Below are positions 28,259-37,476 of a stretch of 64,000 nucleotides of DNA, piece by piece. The DNA is from Acetobacter okinawensis. GTDB taxonomy: Bacteria; Pseudomonadota; Alphaproteobacteria; Acetobacterales; Acetobacteraceae. The stretch spans positions 93,027 to 157,026 of the forward strand of contig NZ_JOPJ01000001.1 in the NCBI RefSeq assembly GCF_002153655.1, in the 5' to 3' direction. The number at the start of each line of letters is the position of its first letter. Position 1 is the first letter of the stretch. The notes under the pieces were generated by a model, which worked only from the letters and a program-made list of their open reading frames with translations, was not told the DNA's origin and made no database searches. A program made the position numbers and the translations under genes.

Positions 28259-29134
28259 ATGAGCACAGCACAGACAATCGGTTTTATCGGTTTTGGCGCA
28301 ATGGCCAGCCGCATGGCCATCAACCTGAAAAAAGCCGGGTTTGCGACCGTAGCCTACACACCCTCCGGCAAAGGGGGAGATGACCATACCGCCTTTTTGC
28401 CCAGCCCGGCGGATGTGGCCAAAACAGCGGATATTGTTCTTGTCTGCGTTCCTGATGACGCAGCCCTGTCCGCCAGCATGTATGGGCCGCAGGGCGCACT
28501 TGCAGGCATGCCCGAAGGCGGGCTGCTGCTGAACACAAGTTCCATCTCCCCCGAAGCCGCACAGACACTGCTTGATGCGGGTGAAAAGCAGAAGATCAGC
28601 GTTGTGGACTGTCCCGTCTCAGGCAGCACACCCGAGGCAGACAGCGCTAATCTGGTTGTGCTCGCAGGTGGCAGTGAGGAAGAGATGGCCCGCGCCAAAC
28701 CCGTGTTTGACGCCATTGGCCGCCTGACCATCCATGCTGGTCCCGCAGGCTCTGGCGCGCGGCTCAAGCTGGTGATCAACGGCATTATGGGGGCTGGGCT
28801 GGCTGCTGTGGCCGAGGGCATTGCCTATGGGCTGGCCGCAGGGCTGGACCGCTCCATGCTGTTTGACGCACTGGACGAAATGGCCGTGATCTCCCCCCAC
28901 CACAAGCGCAAGATCAAAATGGCCAAAGCGGGTGATTTTTCACCCCAGTTCCCCACCCGGCTGATGCAAAAGGATATGCGCCTGCTTATGAATGCCTGTG
29001 CGCGTCTGGCAGTCCCCACCCCCACCATGGCGGCCGTCACGCAGCAGCTCTCCCTGACCCGCCGCGCCGCAGCAGATGCCGATTATTCGGCCCTGATCGG
29101 GGTGATGGAAAACATTGTCGCCAACGATCCGTAA
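28259..29134 (+). CDS. NAD(P)-dependent beta-hydroxyacid dehydrogenase
   Basis: A 291-aa enzyme of the 3-hydroxyisobutyrate dehydrogenase family. The dinucleotide fold starts at IGFIGFGAMASRMA, a slightly altered GxGxxG. The substrate block DCPVSGSTPEA is near residue 122 and the catalytic lysine is in ARLKLVINGIMG near 170. Members act on tartronate semialdehyde, 3-hydroxyisobutyrate, succinic semialdehyde and similar short acids. Neighbours do not narrow the substrate. AGGAG precedes the ATG by 11 nt. Confidence 0.87.
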   Translation: MSTAQTIGFIGFGAMASRMAINLKKAGFATVAYTPSGKGGDDHTAFLPSPADVAKTADIVLVCVPDDAALSASMYGPQGALAGMPEGGLLLNTSSISPEAAQTLLDAGEKQKISVVDCPVSGSTPEADSANLVVLAGGSEEEMARAKPVFDAIGRLTIHAGPAGSGARLKLVINGIMGAGLAAVAEGIAYGLAAGLDRSMLFDALDEMAVISPHHKRKIKMAKAGDFSPQFPTRLMQKDMRLLMNACARLAVPTPTMAAVTQQLSLTRRAAADADYSALIGVMENIVANDP

Positions 29135-29154
29135 GGGCTGGCCCTTCTTACGGT

Positions 29155-29925
29155 TCAGCCCCGCTCAAAGGCGCGCAGGGCCATCAGCCCGTGCCACATG
29201 ACCCTTGCCCTGTCGCCCAGCCCTCTGGGTTGGGCGGCCTGTGTGCTCCCACGCAGCAGGTCCCGCCGCGCCAGTACAGCAGGCAGGGCTGCAAGCCGCG
29301 GGGCTGGGGGCAGCCCTGACCAGTCCAGCGCTGCAAGCCATGCCTGCCCATGCTGCCTGAGCGCCTCCCCCCCCTGTGGGCAGACAAAGCGGCCTGACTG
29401 CTGGAGTGCTGGCCAGTGCCGCAGCATGGCGCCCGCACCATAGGCCATGCCGCATGCCTCCAGCCTGAGCAGGATTGCTGCGTCTTCCACCCCCAGCAGT
29501 TCGCCCACTGCGCGTTGCAGCGCACCGGCTCCATCACGCATCATGCTCTGCCATGCGACGGGGTCACGCGGGCCACTCAACTCGCTCTCGCAAGAGTGAA
29601 CAAGGCGGAGCAGCGTATTCTGCCGGGCCTGCCCGCACGCCACCATATCCAGCAAAAAAGGTGCCAGAACATGCTCTGGCGGGCGTGTCTGCTCCAGCAC
29701 CTCGCGCCACCATTGCAGGCGGATCAGCCCGGCCATTGGCCCGGCAACCGCAGCCGAGCGGGCCGGGGCCAGCGCGCGAATCAGCTCATTATGGAACGCC
29801 AGCAGCACCAGCCCCCCGCTCTGGGCGGAAGCAGGCAGAAAACGCATACAGAGCAGCCTGTCCACGTCCCCTTCCGCCAGCCGCACCAATGCCTGCATAT
29901 CACTGGGGGAGAGGGGAATGTTCAT
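29155..29925 (-). CDS. Squalene/phytoene synthase-like protein (possible NDUFAF6 type)
   Basis: A 256-aa all-helical protein of the squalene/phytoene synthase superfamily. It has LLAFHNELIRAL and IRLQWWREVLE, which in mitochondria and Alphaproteobacteria mark the NDUFAF6-like branch implicated in complex I assembly. The Asp-rich DxxxD prenyl-diphosphate motifs of true synthases are not evident. I start at the ATG at 29925, preceded by AGGA at 8 nt. It meets the dehydrogenase gene tail to tail with 20 bp between them. Assignment to NDUFAF6 rather than to hopanoid (HpnC/D) enzymes is my inference. Confidence 0.72.
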   Translation of the reverse strand: MNIPLSPSDMQALVRLAEGDVDRLLCMRFLPASAQSGGLVLLAFHNELIRALAPARSAAVAGPMAGLIRLQWWREVLEQTRPPEHVLAPFLLDMVACGQARQNTLLRLVHSCESELSGPRDPVAWQSMMRDGAGALQRAVGELLGVEDAAILLRLEACGMAYGAGAMLRHWPALQQSGRFVCPQGGEALRQHGQAWLAALDWSGLPPAPRLAALPAVLARRDLLRGSTQAAQPRGLGDRARVMWHGLMALRAFERG

Positions 29926-30166
29926 GGCTGTATCCTGTTGCTCTGGCCGGGGGCATGTTGCAAATTCATGCCGTTTCATGCGTAATGCACATATAGCTTT
30001 CCTTACGGACTGCCGCGCCACCCCACCCCCACCAGCAGGGCAAGTTTCCGTGAGCAAGGGAAAGAGACAGCGGCCCAAACCGTTGCCTTTGTGCCATATG
30101 GCGCACCCATAGCTCTGGACAGGCGCGTTTTTTAACACGCCCTGCTTTATATGACGGAGTTATGTC

Positions 30167-30775
30167 ATGGCTTTTGAACTGCCAACCCTCCCCTACGCAC
30201 CCAATGCTCTGGCCGCCCGTGGCATGTGCCAGGAAACACTCGAGTTCCACCACGGCAAGCACCATCTGGCCTACGTCAACACCCTGAACACGCTGCTTGA
30301 AGGCAAGCCTGAGCTTGCTGGCAAGTCCCTTGAAGAGATCATTCTCGCAGCCCACGGCAAGGCTGATCTGACCGGCCTGTTCAACAACGCTGGCCAGCAT
30401 TGGAACCACTCGTTCTTCTGGAACAGCCTGTCCACCTCCGGTGGTGCCATGCCCGAAAAACTGGGCGCAAAAATTACCGCCGACTTCGGCAGCATCGACA
30501 CCTTCAAGGACGAATTCCGCAAGGCCGCCATCTCCCAGTTCGGGTCTGGCTGGGCATGGCTGGTTCTGGGCAAGGATGGCAAGCTGGCCATTACCAAAAC
30601 CCCCAACGGCACCAACCCGCTGGCCGAAGGTCAGGGTACGGCCCTGCTGACCGCCGACGTGTGGGAACACTCCTACTATCTGGACTTCCGCAACCGTCGT
30701 CCCGACTACATCACCAACTTCCTCGACAAGCTGGCAAACTACGAATTTGCAGAAGCCCAGTTGAACGCGGCCTGA
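30167..30775 (+). CDS. sodB: Superoxide dismutase, iron type
   Basis: A 202-aa Fe/Mn superoxide dismutase. Metal ligands are His in LEFHHGKHHLAYV, His in NNAGQHWNHSFFW, and Asp and His in the DVWEHSYYLDF signature. The Gln in the AGQHWNH segment is where iron-type enzymes place their active-site Gln, so I call it iron-dependent. It is a single-gene unit: the ATG has GGAG upstream, and a strong terminator follows at 30811. Confidence 0.95.
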   Translation: MAFELPTLPYAPNALAARGMCQETLEFHHGKHHLAYVNTLNTLLEGKPELAGKSLEEIILAAHGKADLTGLFNNAGQHWNHSFFWNSLSTSGGAMPEKLGAKITADFGSIDTFKDEFRKAAISQFGSGWAWLVLGKDGKLAITKTPNGTNPLAEGQGTALLTADVWEHSYYLDFRNRRPDYITNFLDKLANYEFAEAQLNAA

Positions 30776-30810
30776 GTGTAAAGCCCGGCCAACCCGGCCC
30801 GGCGCGGACA

Positions 30811-30844
30811 AAGGCGAAGCTCCCTTGCGGGCTTCGCCTTTTTT
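30811..30844 (+). terminator. Rho-independent terminator of sodB
   Basis: AAGGCGAAGC pairs with GCTTCGCCTT around a 10-nt loop, followed by a run of Ts (30839-30844). It begins 36 bp after the sodB stop. Confidence 0.92.
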
Positions 30845-30890
30845 CATATCCGCCATTCCGCACAGTGTGCGGCTTATGCACACACCCCCC

Positions 30891-30919
30891 CTTGACTGTG
30901 CTCCGGGGCCTTCCAATCT
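30891..30919 (+). promoter_or_regulatory. RpoH (sigma-32) type heat-shock promoter of clpB
   Basis: CTTG at 30891-30894, an 18-bp spacer, then CCAATCT at 30913-30919. The alphaproteobacterial RpoH consensus is CTTG-N17/18-CYTATNT, so the -35 is perfect and the -10 matches at all but one position. It lies about 100 bp upstream of the clpB ATG and downstream of the sodB terminator, as expected for a clpB promoter. Confidence 0.72.
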
Positions 30920-31016
30920 TAGAACTGTCAACACGACAGACCCTGCCCTCCGTTGCCGCAAAGCGGGACGGGGCTCGGCCTTCAGTCGCCTACCATAAAG
31001 GGACAAGAGGGATATT

Positions 31017-33632
31017 ATGGATATTACAAAATTTACCGAACGCTCACGCGGTTTTCTGCAGGCGGCACAGACCATTGCCCTGCGTGACTTTAACCAGCAG
31101 CTTACCCCCGAACACCTGCTTAAAGCCCTGCTTGATGATGAGGAAGGTGCCGCATCGGCCCTGATCCGCGCAGCCGGCGGCAACCCCGATGGCGTGCGCG
31201 CCGCAAACGAGCAGGCTTTGGCCAAACTGCCCAAAGTGCAGGGCGGCGGCGCAGGCCAGCCCGCGGCAACCCCCGACCTGGTGCGGGCTCTGGATTCCGC
31301 TGAGCAGATCGCACAAAAAGCGGGGGACAGCTTTGTTGCTCAGGACCGCCTGCTGGCAGCCTTGGCCGCAACCGACAGCCCGGCTGGTCAGGCGCTCAAA
31401 AACAATGGCGCCACCCCGGACGCGCTGGACAAGGCCATTACCACCATCCGCAAAGGGCGCACTGTGACCAGTGAAAACGCTGAGGCCAATTTTGATGCGC
31501 TCAAAAAATACGCACGGGATGTGACCGAGGTCGCCCAGCAGGGCAAGCTCGACCCGGTCATTGGCCGGGATGAGGAAATCCGCCGCGCCATTCAGGTTCT
31601 GGCACGGCGCAGCAAGAACAACCCCGTGCTTATTGGCGAACCCGGTGTGGGCAAAACCGCCATTGTGGAAGGACTGGCCCAGCGTATTGTCAATGGTGAC
31701 GTGCCTGAAGCGCTCAAGAACAAAAAGCTCCTCTCGCTCGACATGGGCGCACTGGTGGCTGGCGCCAAATACCGTGGCGAGTTTGAAGAACGCTTAAAAG
31801 CCGTGCTCAAGGAAATTGAGACCGCCGAAGGTCAGGTGATCCTGTTTATTGATGAAATGCACACGCTGGTTGGCGCAGGCCGAACCGATGGTGCAATGGA
31901 TGCCTCCAACCTGATCAAACCTGAACTGGCCCGTGGCACGCTGCACTGCATTGGTGCGACCACGCTGGACGAATACCGCAAGTATATTGAAAAAGATGCG
32001 GCTCTCGCCCGGCGTTTCCAGCCCGTTTATGTGGGCGAGCCCTCAGTGCCCGACACAATTTCCATCCTGCGCGGGATCAAGGAAAAATACGAACTCCATC
32101 ACGGTGTGCGTATTACCGATGGCGCACTTGTGGCCGCTGCCACCCTGTCCAACCGCTACATTACCGACCGCTTCCTGCCCGATAAGGCCATTGACCTGAT
32201 TGACGAAGCCGCAAGTCGGCTGCGCATGCAGATCGACAGCAAGCCCGAAGAGCTGGACGAACTGGACCGGCGCATTATCCAGCTCAAGATCGAGCGTGAA
32301 GCCCTGCGCAAGGAAGATGACACCGCAAGCAAGGACAGGCTGGAATCTGTTGAGGTTGAACTGGCTGATCTGGAGGAAAAATCCAACACGCTCAGCGCAA
32401 CATGGCATGCAGAAAAAGACCGTGTGCATGCCGTGCAGAAGTTGCAGGAGCAGCTTGATCAGGCCCGCTCCGATGTGGAGGTGGCCCAGCGTAAGGGCGA
32501 CCTGCAACGCGCATCCGAGTTGATGTACGGTGTGATCCCCAACCTGCAAAGCCAGATTGCCGCAGCCCAGCAGACGGAAGAAAAAGAAGCCAAAAACGCC
32601 AGCCTCGTCTCCGAAGCGGTGACGGATCAGGGCATTGCCTCCGTTGTCTCCCGCTGGACGGGCGTGCCGGTGGACCGGATGCTGGAGGGTGAACGCGCCA
32701 AGCTCCTGCGCATGGAGGACGAACTGCGCAAGTCGGTTGTGGGGCAGGAGCCTGCCCTGCGCGCCGTGGCCAATGCAGTGCGCCGTGCCCGCGCAGGTTT
32801 GCAGGACCCCAACCGCCCGATTGGGTCGTTCCTGTTCCTTGGCCCCACGGGCGTTGGCAAAACGGAGCTGACCAAAGCACTGGCCCGCTTCCTGTTTGAT
32901 GATGACAAGGCCCTGCTGCGGATTGACATGAGCGAGTTCATGGAAAAACACGCAGTGGCACGTCTGATTGGCGCACCTCCGGGATATGTAGGGTATGAGG
33001 AAGGGGGCGTGCTGACCGAAGCCGTACGCCGCCGCCCCTATCAGGTCATTTTGTTTGACGAGGTGGAAAAAGCGCATGAGGATGTGTTCAACATCCTGTT
33101 GCAGGTCCTTGATGATGGTCGCCTGACCGATGGGCAGGGCCGCACGGTGGACTTCCGCAACACGCTTATCATTCTGACCAGCAACCTTGGTTCGGAATAT
33201 CTGGCAAACCAGCCCGATGGCGACACCCCGGCCATGGTGCAGGCACAGGTGATGAAGGTGGTGCGTGAGCACTTCCGCCCCGAATTCCTGAACCGACTGG
33301 ATGAGGTGATCCTCTTCTCCCGTCTGCAGCGGGTGGATATGGCGCGGATTGTGGAAATTCAGGTCAGCCGGCTGCAAAAGCTGCTTGAAGACCGCAAAAT
33401 TGCCCTGCACCTTGATACACTGGCCGAAACATGGCTGGCGAACGAGGGCTATGACCCGGTTTACGGCGCACGTCCGCTTAAAAGGGTTATCCAGCGCAGC
33501 CTGCAAAACCCGCTGGCAGGGCAGTTGCTTGAAGGGTCAATCCATGACGGGGAGACGGTCAACATCTCCGCCAATGGCGATGGCCTGCTGATTAACGGCC
33601 ACGCAGCGGCAGAACCCGAACCCGCTTACTGA
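31017..33632 (+). CDS. clpB: ATP-dependent disaggregase ClpB
   Basis: ClpB (871 aa) is the Hsp100 chaperone that extracts proteins from aggregates together with DnaK. It has the N domain (residues 1-150), nucleotide domain 1 with GEPGVGKT near 207, the coiled-coil middle domain (about 410-530) that separates ClpB from ClpA, and nucleotide domain 2 with GPTGVGKTE near 610. The [13 protein letters not shown] pore-region block is present. AGAGGG precedes the ATG. It sits between a heat-shock type promoter and a terminator as its own unit. Confidence 0.97.
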   Translation: MDITKFTERSRGFLQAAQTIALRDFNQQLTPEHLLKALLDDEEGAASALIRAAGGNPDGVRAANEQALAKLPKVQGGGAGQPAATPDLVRALDSAEQIAQKAGDSFVAQDRLLAALAATDSPAGQALKNNGATPDALDKAITTIRKGRTVTSENAEANFDALKKYARDVTEVAQQGKLDPVIGRDEEIRRAIQVLARRSKNNPVLIGEPGVGKTAIVEGLAQRIVNGDVPEALKNKKLLSLDMGALVAGAKYRGEFEERLKAVLKEIETAEGQVILFIDEMHTLVGAGRTDGAMDASNLIKPELARGTLHCIGATTLDEYRKYIEKDAALARRFQPVYVGEPSVPDTISILRGIKEKYELHHGVRITDGALVAAATLSNRYITDRFLPDKAIDLIDEAASRLRMQIDSKPEELDELDRRIIQLKIEREALRKEDDTASKDRLESVEVELADLEEKSNTLSATWHAEKDRVHAVQKLQEQLDQARSDVEVAQRKGDLQRASELMYGVIPNLQSQIAAAQQTEEKEAKNASLVSEAVTDQGIASVVSRWTGVPVDRMLEGERAKLLRMEDELRKSVVGQEPALRAVANAVRRARAGLQDPNRPIGSFLFLGPTGVGKTELTKALARFLFDDDKALLRIDMSEFMEKHAVARLIGAPPGYVGYEEGGVLTEAVRRRPYQVILFDEVEKAHEDVFNILLQVLDDGRLTDGQGRTVDFRNTLIILTSNLGSEYLANQPDGDTPAMVQAQVMKVVREHFRPEFLNRLDEVILFSRLQRVDMARIVEIQVSRLQKLLEDRKIALHLDTLAETWLANEGYDPVYGARPLKRVIQRSLQNPLAGQLLEGSIHDGETVNISANGDGLLINGHAAAEPEPAY

Positions 33633-33664
33633 ACCGGGCTTAACGCCTGACATAACACCACGCA

Positions 33665-33697
33665 AAAAACGGGAGGGCGCGCGCCTTCCCGTTTTTT
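33665..33697 (+). terminator. Rho-independent terminator of clpB
   Basis: CGGGAGGGC pairs with GCCTTCCCG (one G-T wobble), preceded by an A-run and followed by TTTTTT. It lies about 35 bp after the clpB stop. Confidence 0.9.
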
Positions 33698-33722
33698 ATT
33701 TTGAGAGAGGGGATTAAAAACC

Positions 33723-34355
33723 ATGTCCGAGCCTGAATGGCTTGTCTGGGCCAGAGAGATACAGGCCATTGCCCAGACCGGGCTGACCTTTGCCAAAGAC
33801 CCGTTTGACCGCGAACGCTACACCATGCTGCGCACTCTGGCCGCCAAAGCCATGGCGCTGGGCAGTGGCACGCCTGTGCAGCAGATTGAAAACCTGTTTG
33901 CCCAGCAGGCCGGGTACGCCACCCCCAAGCTGGAAGTGCGCACCGGGGTGTTTGATGCAGACAACCGCCTGCTCATGGTACGCGAAGTGCTGGACCAGAA
34001 CCGCTGGACCGTACCCGGCGGCTGGGCGGATGTGAACCTCACCGCCTCGGAATCCGCAGCCAAGGAAGTCCGGGAGGAAACGGGTTATACAGTGCGGATT
34101 ACCCGCCTTGCCATGGTGCTGGACCGCGCAAGGCAGGGGCATGAACCACCTGAGGCGTTCTCTATTACCAAACTGTTTTTTCTGGGTGAACTGACCGGCG
34201 GCGCACCCGCTACCAGCATTGAAACCAGCGAAGTGCGCTTTTTTGCACGCAATGAAATTCCGCACGACCTCTCAACCGGGCGCATATCGCGTGCCCAGAT
34301 TGACCGGCTGTTCGCACACCATGCTGACCTGAGCCTGATAACCGAATTTGACTGA
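33723..34355 (+). CDS. NUDIX hydrolase with N-terminal NUDIX_N domain
   Basis: A 210-aa pyrophosphohydrolase. An N-terminal helical region (residues 1-65) of the kind found before ADP-ribose-type NUDIX enzymes is followed by the NUDIX fold, with the box reading PGGWADVNLTASESAAKEV then REETGY. The catalytic EExG part is intact, while the first box Glu is replaced and the usual Arg before it is Lys, as in several WADV-type members. The substrate is not predictable; ADP-ribose or NADH are family options. It is a single gene facing hflX. Confidence 0.86.
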   Translation: MSEPEWLVWAREIQAIAQTGLTFAKDPFDRERYTMLRTLAAKAMALGSGTPVQQIENLFAQQAGYATPKLEVRTGVFDADNRLLMVREVLDQNRWTVPGGWADVNLTASESAAKEVREETGYTVRITRLAMVLDRARQGHEPPEAFSITKLFFLGELTGGAPATSIETSEVRFFARNEIPHDLSTGRISRAQIDRLFAHHADLSLITEFD

Positions 34356-34364
34356 CACAAAAAA

Positions 34365-34406
34365 GGGTGCGGAGCGCATAACGCGCCCGCACTCCGTTTT
34401 GCACCC
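34365..34406. terminator. Bidirectional terminator between the NUDIX gene and hflX
   Basis: GGGTGC (34365-34370) and GCACCC (34401-34406) form an outer stem, with CGGAG/CTCCG inside it. Read on the minus strand the stem is followed by TTTTTTGTG, serving hflX; on the plus strand the inner stem is followed by TTTT, serving the NUDIX gene. Confidence 0.75.
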
Positions 34407-34420
34407 CTGCCCTGCCCCTT

Positions 34421-35740
34421 TTAGGCCAGTTGGGGAATAATATGGCGGAACTGCCGTTCAAAACGGGCACGGTCTTCGGCCAGAAGGCGCACGGTAATAT
34501 CCGTCTCCTCCTCCCGGTCATGGCGGTCCGTCACCTCACCATGCTGGTACAACCATGCCAGAGCGGCCCCTTCGGCCAGAGGCATGGCGTAGCGCACCAT
34601 TTCCATCCCTGCTGTAATACGCTGGTCAATGCGGGCCAGAAGCCGGTCCAGCCCATCCCCCGTAATGGCGGAAATGGCTACCGTTTCATCCCCCTGCAAG
34701 GCTGCTGCCTGCTCACCTAGCAGGTCCACCTTGTTCAGCACCTCAATCACACGGGTCGGCCAGTCCTGCTCCAGCATGTTATCCTTGGCCATGCTTTGCA
34801 GCACACCCAGCACGTCCCTCTTCTGGGTCGCGCTGTCTGGGTGGGCTATGTCACGCACATGCAGAATAATGTCCGCCTCGGCGACCTCCTCCAGCGTTGC
34901 GCGGAAGGCGGCAATCAGTTCCGTTGGCAGATCGCTGATGAACCCCACCGTGTCAGACAGAATAACCTGCCGCCCCGATGGCAGCGCAATCGCGCGCATG
35001 GTCGGGTCCAGCGTTGCAAACAGCTGGTCCTGCGCATAGACCGTTGCCCCCGTAAGGGCATTGAACAGGGTGGATTTGCCTGCGTTGGTGTAGCCAACCA
35101 GAGCCACAACGGGGAATGGCACACGCTTGCGGGCCTGCCGGTGCAGCCCACGGGTGCGGCGCACCTGCTCCAAGTCCTTTTTAAGGCGCACAATACGCTC
35201 GCCAATCATACGCCGGTCAGCTTCGATCTGGGTTTCACCCGGACCGCCCAGAAAGCCAAAGCCACCCCGCTGGCGCTCAAGGTGGGTCCACAGGCGGACC
35301 AGACGCGAGCGCTGGTATTCCAGATGGGCGAGTTCGACCTGCAACGTCCCTTCCCGCGTGGCGGCACGAGCGCCAAAAATATCCAGAATAAGACCCGTAC
35401 GGTCAATAACCTTGCACCCGAACTCGGTTTCCAGATTACGCTGCTGGGCGGGGGTCAGTTTGGTATCAACCACCAGCACATCAATATTGTCGGCCTTGAT
35501 GGCAATGCGCAGGGAATCGATCTGCCCTTTGCCCAGCAATGTAGCCGAGCGGCGCATCCGCAGGAGAAGAACGGCTTTGCGAACAATAACCAGACCAATG
35601 GAGGCCGTCAGGCCCACGGCTTCTTCCAGCCGTGCCTCGGCCGCCCTTACGTCCTGCCCGTGGGCTGAGCGCTCCCACGGCAGAATAACGGCAGCACGCG
35701 TTGCAACCGTTTGTTTTTTCTCAGTAAAACTCGTCGCCAA
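34421..35740 (-). CDS. hflX: Ribosome-associated GTPase HflX
   Basis: HflX (439 aa) splits stalled or heat-damaged ribosomes. The N-terminal ATP/nucleotide-binding part has [20 protein letters not shown] and the glycine-rich [19 protein letters not shown]. The G domain follows, with G1 [12 protein letters not shown] near residue 212, [10 protein letters not shown] as G3 and NKVDLL as G4. The start is a TTG at 35740 inside the end of hfq (20-bp overlap), with AAGGA 8 nt before it. The hfq-hflX pair is conserved widely. Confidence 0.95.
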   Translation of the reverse strand: MATSFTEKKQTVATRAAVILPWERSAHGQDVRAAEARLEEAVGLTASIGLVIVRKAVLLLRMRRSATLLGKGQIDSLRIAIKADNIDVLVVDTKLTPAQQRNLETEFGCKVIDRTGLILDIFGARAATREGTLQVELAHLEYQRSRLVRLWTHLERQRGGFGFLGGPGETQIEADRRMIGERIVRLKKDLEQVRRTRGLHRQARKRVPFPVVALVGYTNAGKSTLFNALTGATVYAQDQLFATLDPTMRAIALPSGRQVILSDTVGFISDLPTELIAAFRATLEEVAEADIILHVRDIAHPDSATQKRDVLGVLQSMAKDNMLEQDWPTRVIEVLNKVDLLGEQAAALQGDETVAISAITGDGLDRLLARIDQRITAGMEMVRYAMPLAEGAALAWLYQHGEVTDRHDREEETDITVRLLAEDRARFERQFRHIIPQLA

Positions 35741-36005
35741 GAGATGGTTCCTTGTCCGCCTTTGCGCCCGCTCCGGTGGGTTCTGCTATATCTACGGGAA
35801 TGCTGGGCATAACAGTGCTAATCGCATGTTTGTAAATAAGCTGGGTCTGCTCATCACGCCGCAGGAGTACGACCTGATCGTCAAACCACGTAATAAATCC
35901 CTGAAGTTTGACACCGTTGACCAAAAATACGGTCACTGCCGCCCGGGAACGACGAATCTGGCCTAAAAATGCATCCTGCACATTGTGTGCATTCTCTTTT
36001 TCCAC
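35721..36005 (-). CDS. hfq: RNA chaperone Hfq
   Basis: Hfq (94 aa) forms a hexameric Sm-like ring that pairs small RNAs with mRNAs. The Sm1 region [22 protein letters not shown] and the Sm2 motif [10 protein letters not shown] are intact. The C-terminal tail (about 25 aa, acidic) is short, as in other Alphaproteobacteria. It starts at a GTG (36005) with AGGG 9 nt upstream. It lies between ntrX and hflX, as in many alphaproteobacterial ntr operons. Confidence 0.96.
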   Translation of the reverse strand: MEKENAHNVQDAFLGQIRRSRAAVTVFLVNGVKLQGFITWFDDQVVLLRRDEQTQLIYKHAISTVMPSIPVDIAEPTGAGAKADKEPSLGDEFY

Positions 36006-36084
36006 TGTGTGCGACCCTATTCCATTTTCTTTTTTTCTTGGGAGCCAGACCTAACGCCCTGCATGCCCCGCAACAACTCACTGA

Positions 36085-37476
36085 TCAGCCAGTGTTCCGT
36101 TCGTCCGATGTTACACCAAGCTGCTTGAGTTTGCGATGCAAAGCGCTCCGCTCCATGCCTACAAACAACGCAGTGCGGCTTATGTTCCCTCCAAAACGTA
36201 ACAATTGCGCCTGAAGGTACTGGGTCTCGAACAGGTCACGCGCCTCTCTCAGGGGCAGGCTCATCACATCGGTCGAGGCATCGAACTTCAACAGCCCCGG
36301 CGCGTTCTCCCCTATGGTGGAAGGTAGCATGTCCGCGCGGATCAGGTCCTGACTGCTGCCGGGCTGCATAATCAGCACTCGCTCCATCAGGTTGCGCAGT
36401 TCGCGCACATTGCCCGGCCAGTCATACGCCTGCAGAACGGCAACCGCATCGGGCGAAAGATCGCGCGAGGGCAGGCCCGCCATTTCCGCCGCACGGTGCA
36501 AAAAGAGCGTGGCCAGACCGGGAATATCATCCCGCCGTTCCTTGAGTGCGGGCATACGCAGGGGGACAACCGCCAGACGGTAGTACAGGTCCTCGCGGAA
36601 GCGCCCCCCCACAATTTCGGCCTGAAGGTCACGGTTGGTGGTGGCCAGTACGCGCACATCCACCTTAACCCGCGCCCCTCCGCCAAGGCGTTCGAATGTC
36701 TGGTCCTGCAAGGCGCGTACAATCTTGCCCTGTGTTTCCAGCGGCATGTCCGCCACTTCATCCAGCAGCAGGGTGCCACCGTGGGCACGCTCGAGCACAC
36801 CGGTACGGCGGCCCACGCCATCCACCCCGCCCTCAAGCCCGAACAGTTCCTCCTCAAAACGGCCCGGTGCCAGTGTTGCGCAGTTCAGTGCGACAAACGG
36901 CCCGTCGGTCCGGCGGGAGCGGGCGTGGATCATGCGCGCAGCCACCTCCTTGCCAGACCCCGGCCCGCCACTAATGAGCACGCGCGAGCCGGTGGGGGCT
37001 ACTTTTTCAATCTGGTTGCGAATGGCCACAATCTGCGCGCTGTTGCCATACAGCTCGGCATCCTGCCCGGCCCGTAGGCGCAGTTCCTCATTTTCACGCG
37101 CAAGGCGGGAGGCTTCGAGCGCACGCCGGACAATGACCAAAAGCCGATCTGCCTGAAAAGGCTTTTCTATAAAGTCATAAGCCCCGTGCTGGAGTGCCGC
37201 CACTGCGGTCTCGATCGTGCCATGGCCCGAGATCATGACCACGGGGACGGAGGCTTCCTCCGCCTTCATGGTTTGCAGGATTTCCAGCCCATCCATGTCC
37301 GAGCCCTGCAACCACACGTCCAGAATGACCAGCGATGGCCTGCGTACCCTGAACGCCGCCAGCGCGGCCTCGGAACTGGAAGCCACGCGGGCCTCATATC
37401 CCTCATCACACAGAATGCCTTCAATCAGCATCCGGATATCGGGTTCGTCATCAACGATCAGGATTTCATGCGCCAT
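36085..37476 (-). CDS. ntrX: NtrX-type response regulator lacking GAFTGA
   Basis: A 463-aa three-domain regulator. A receiver domain (residues 1-120) has the phosphoacceptor Asp in LVILDVWLQG. An AAA+ domain (about 145-380) has a P-loop variant GGPGSGKEVAA, and a C-terminal Fis-like HTH follows (GNISRTALFVGMERSALHRKLK). Where sigma-54 activators carry GAFTGA, this protein reads LEGGVDGVGRRTG, so the contact loop is absent, as known for alphaproteobacterial NtrX. It overlaps ntrY by 11 bp. Its targets are not visible. Confidence 0.92.
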   Translation of the reverse strand: MAHEILIVDDEPDIRMLIEGILCDEGYEARVASSSEAALAAFRVRRPSLVILDVWLQGSDMDGLEILQTMKAEEASVPVVMISGHGTIETAVAALQHGAYDFIEKPFQADRLLVIVRRALEASRLARENEELRLRAGQDAELYGNSAQIVAIRNQIEKVAPTGSRVLISGGPGSGKEVAARMIHARSRRTDGPFVALNCATLAPGRFEEELFGLEGGVDGVGRRTGVLERAHGGTLLLDEVADMPLETQGKIVRALQDQTFERLGGGARVKVDVRVLATTNRDLQAEIVGGRFREDLYYRLAVVPLRMPALKERRDDIPGLATLFLHRAAEMAGLPSRDLSPDAVAVLQAYDWPGNVRELRNLMERVLIMQPGSSQDLIRADMLPSTIGENAPGLLKFDASTDVMSLPLREARDLFETQYLQAQLLRFGGNISRTALFVGMERSALHRKLKQLGVTSDERNTG

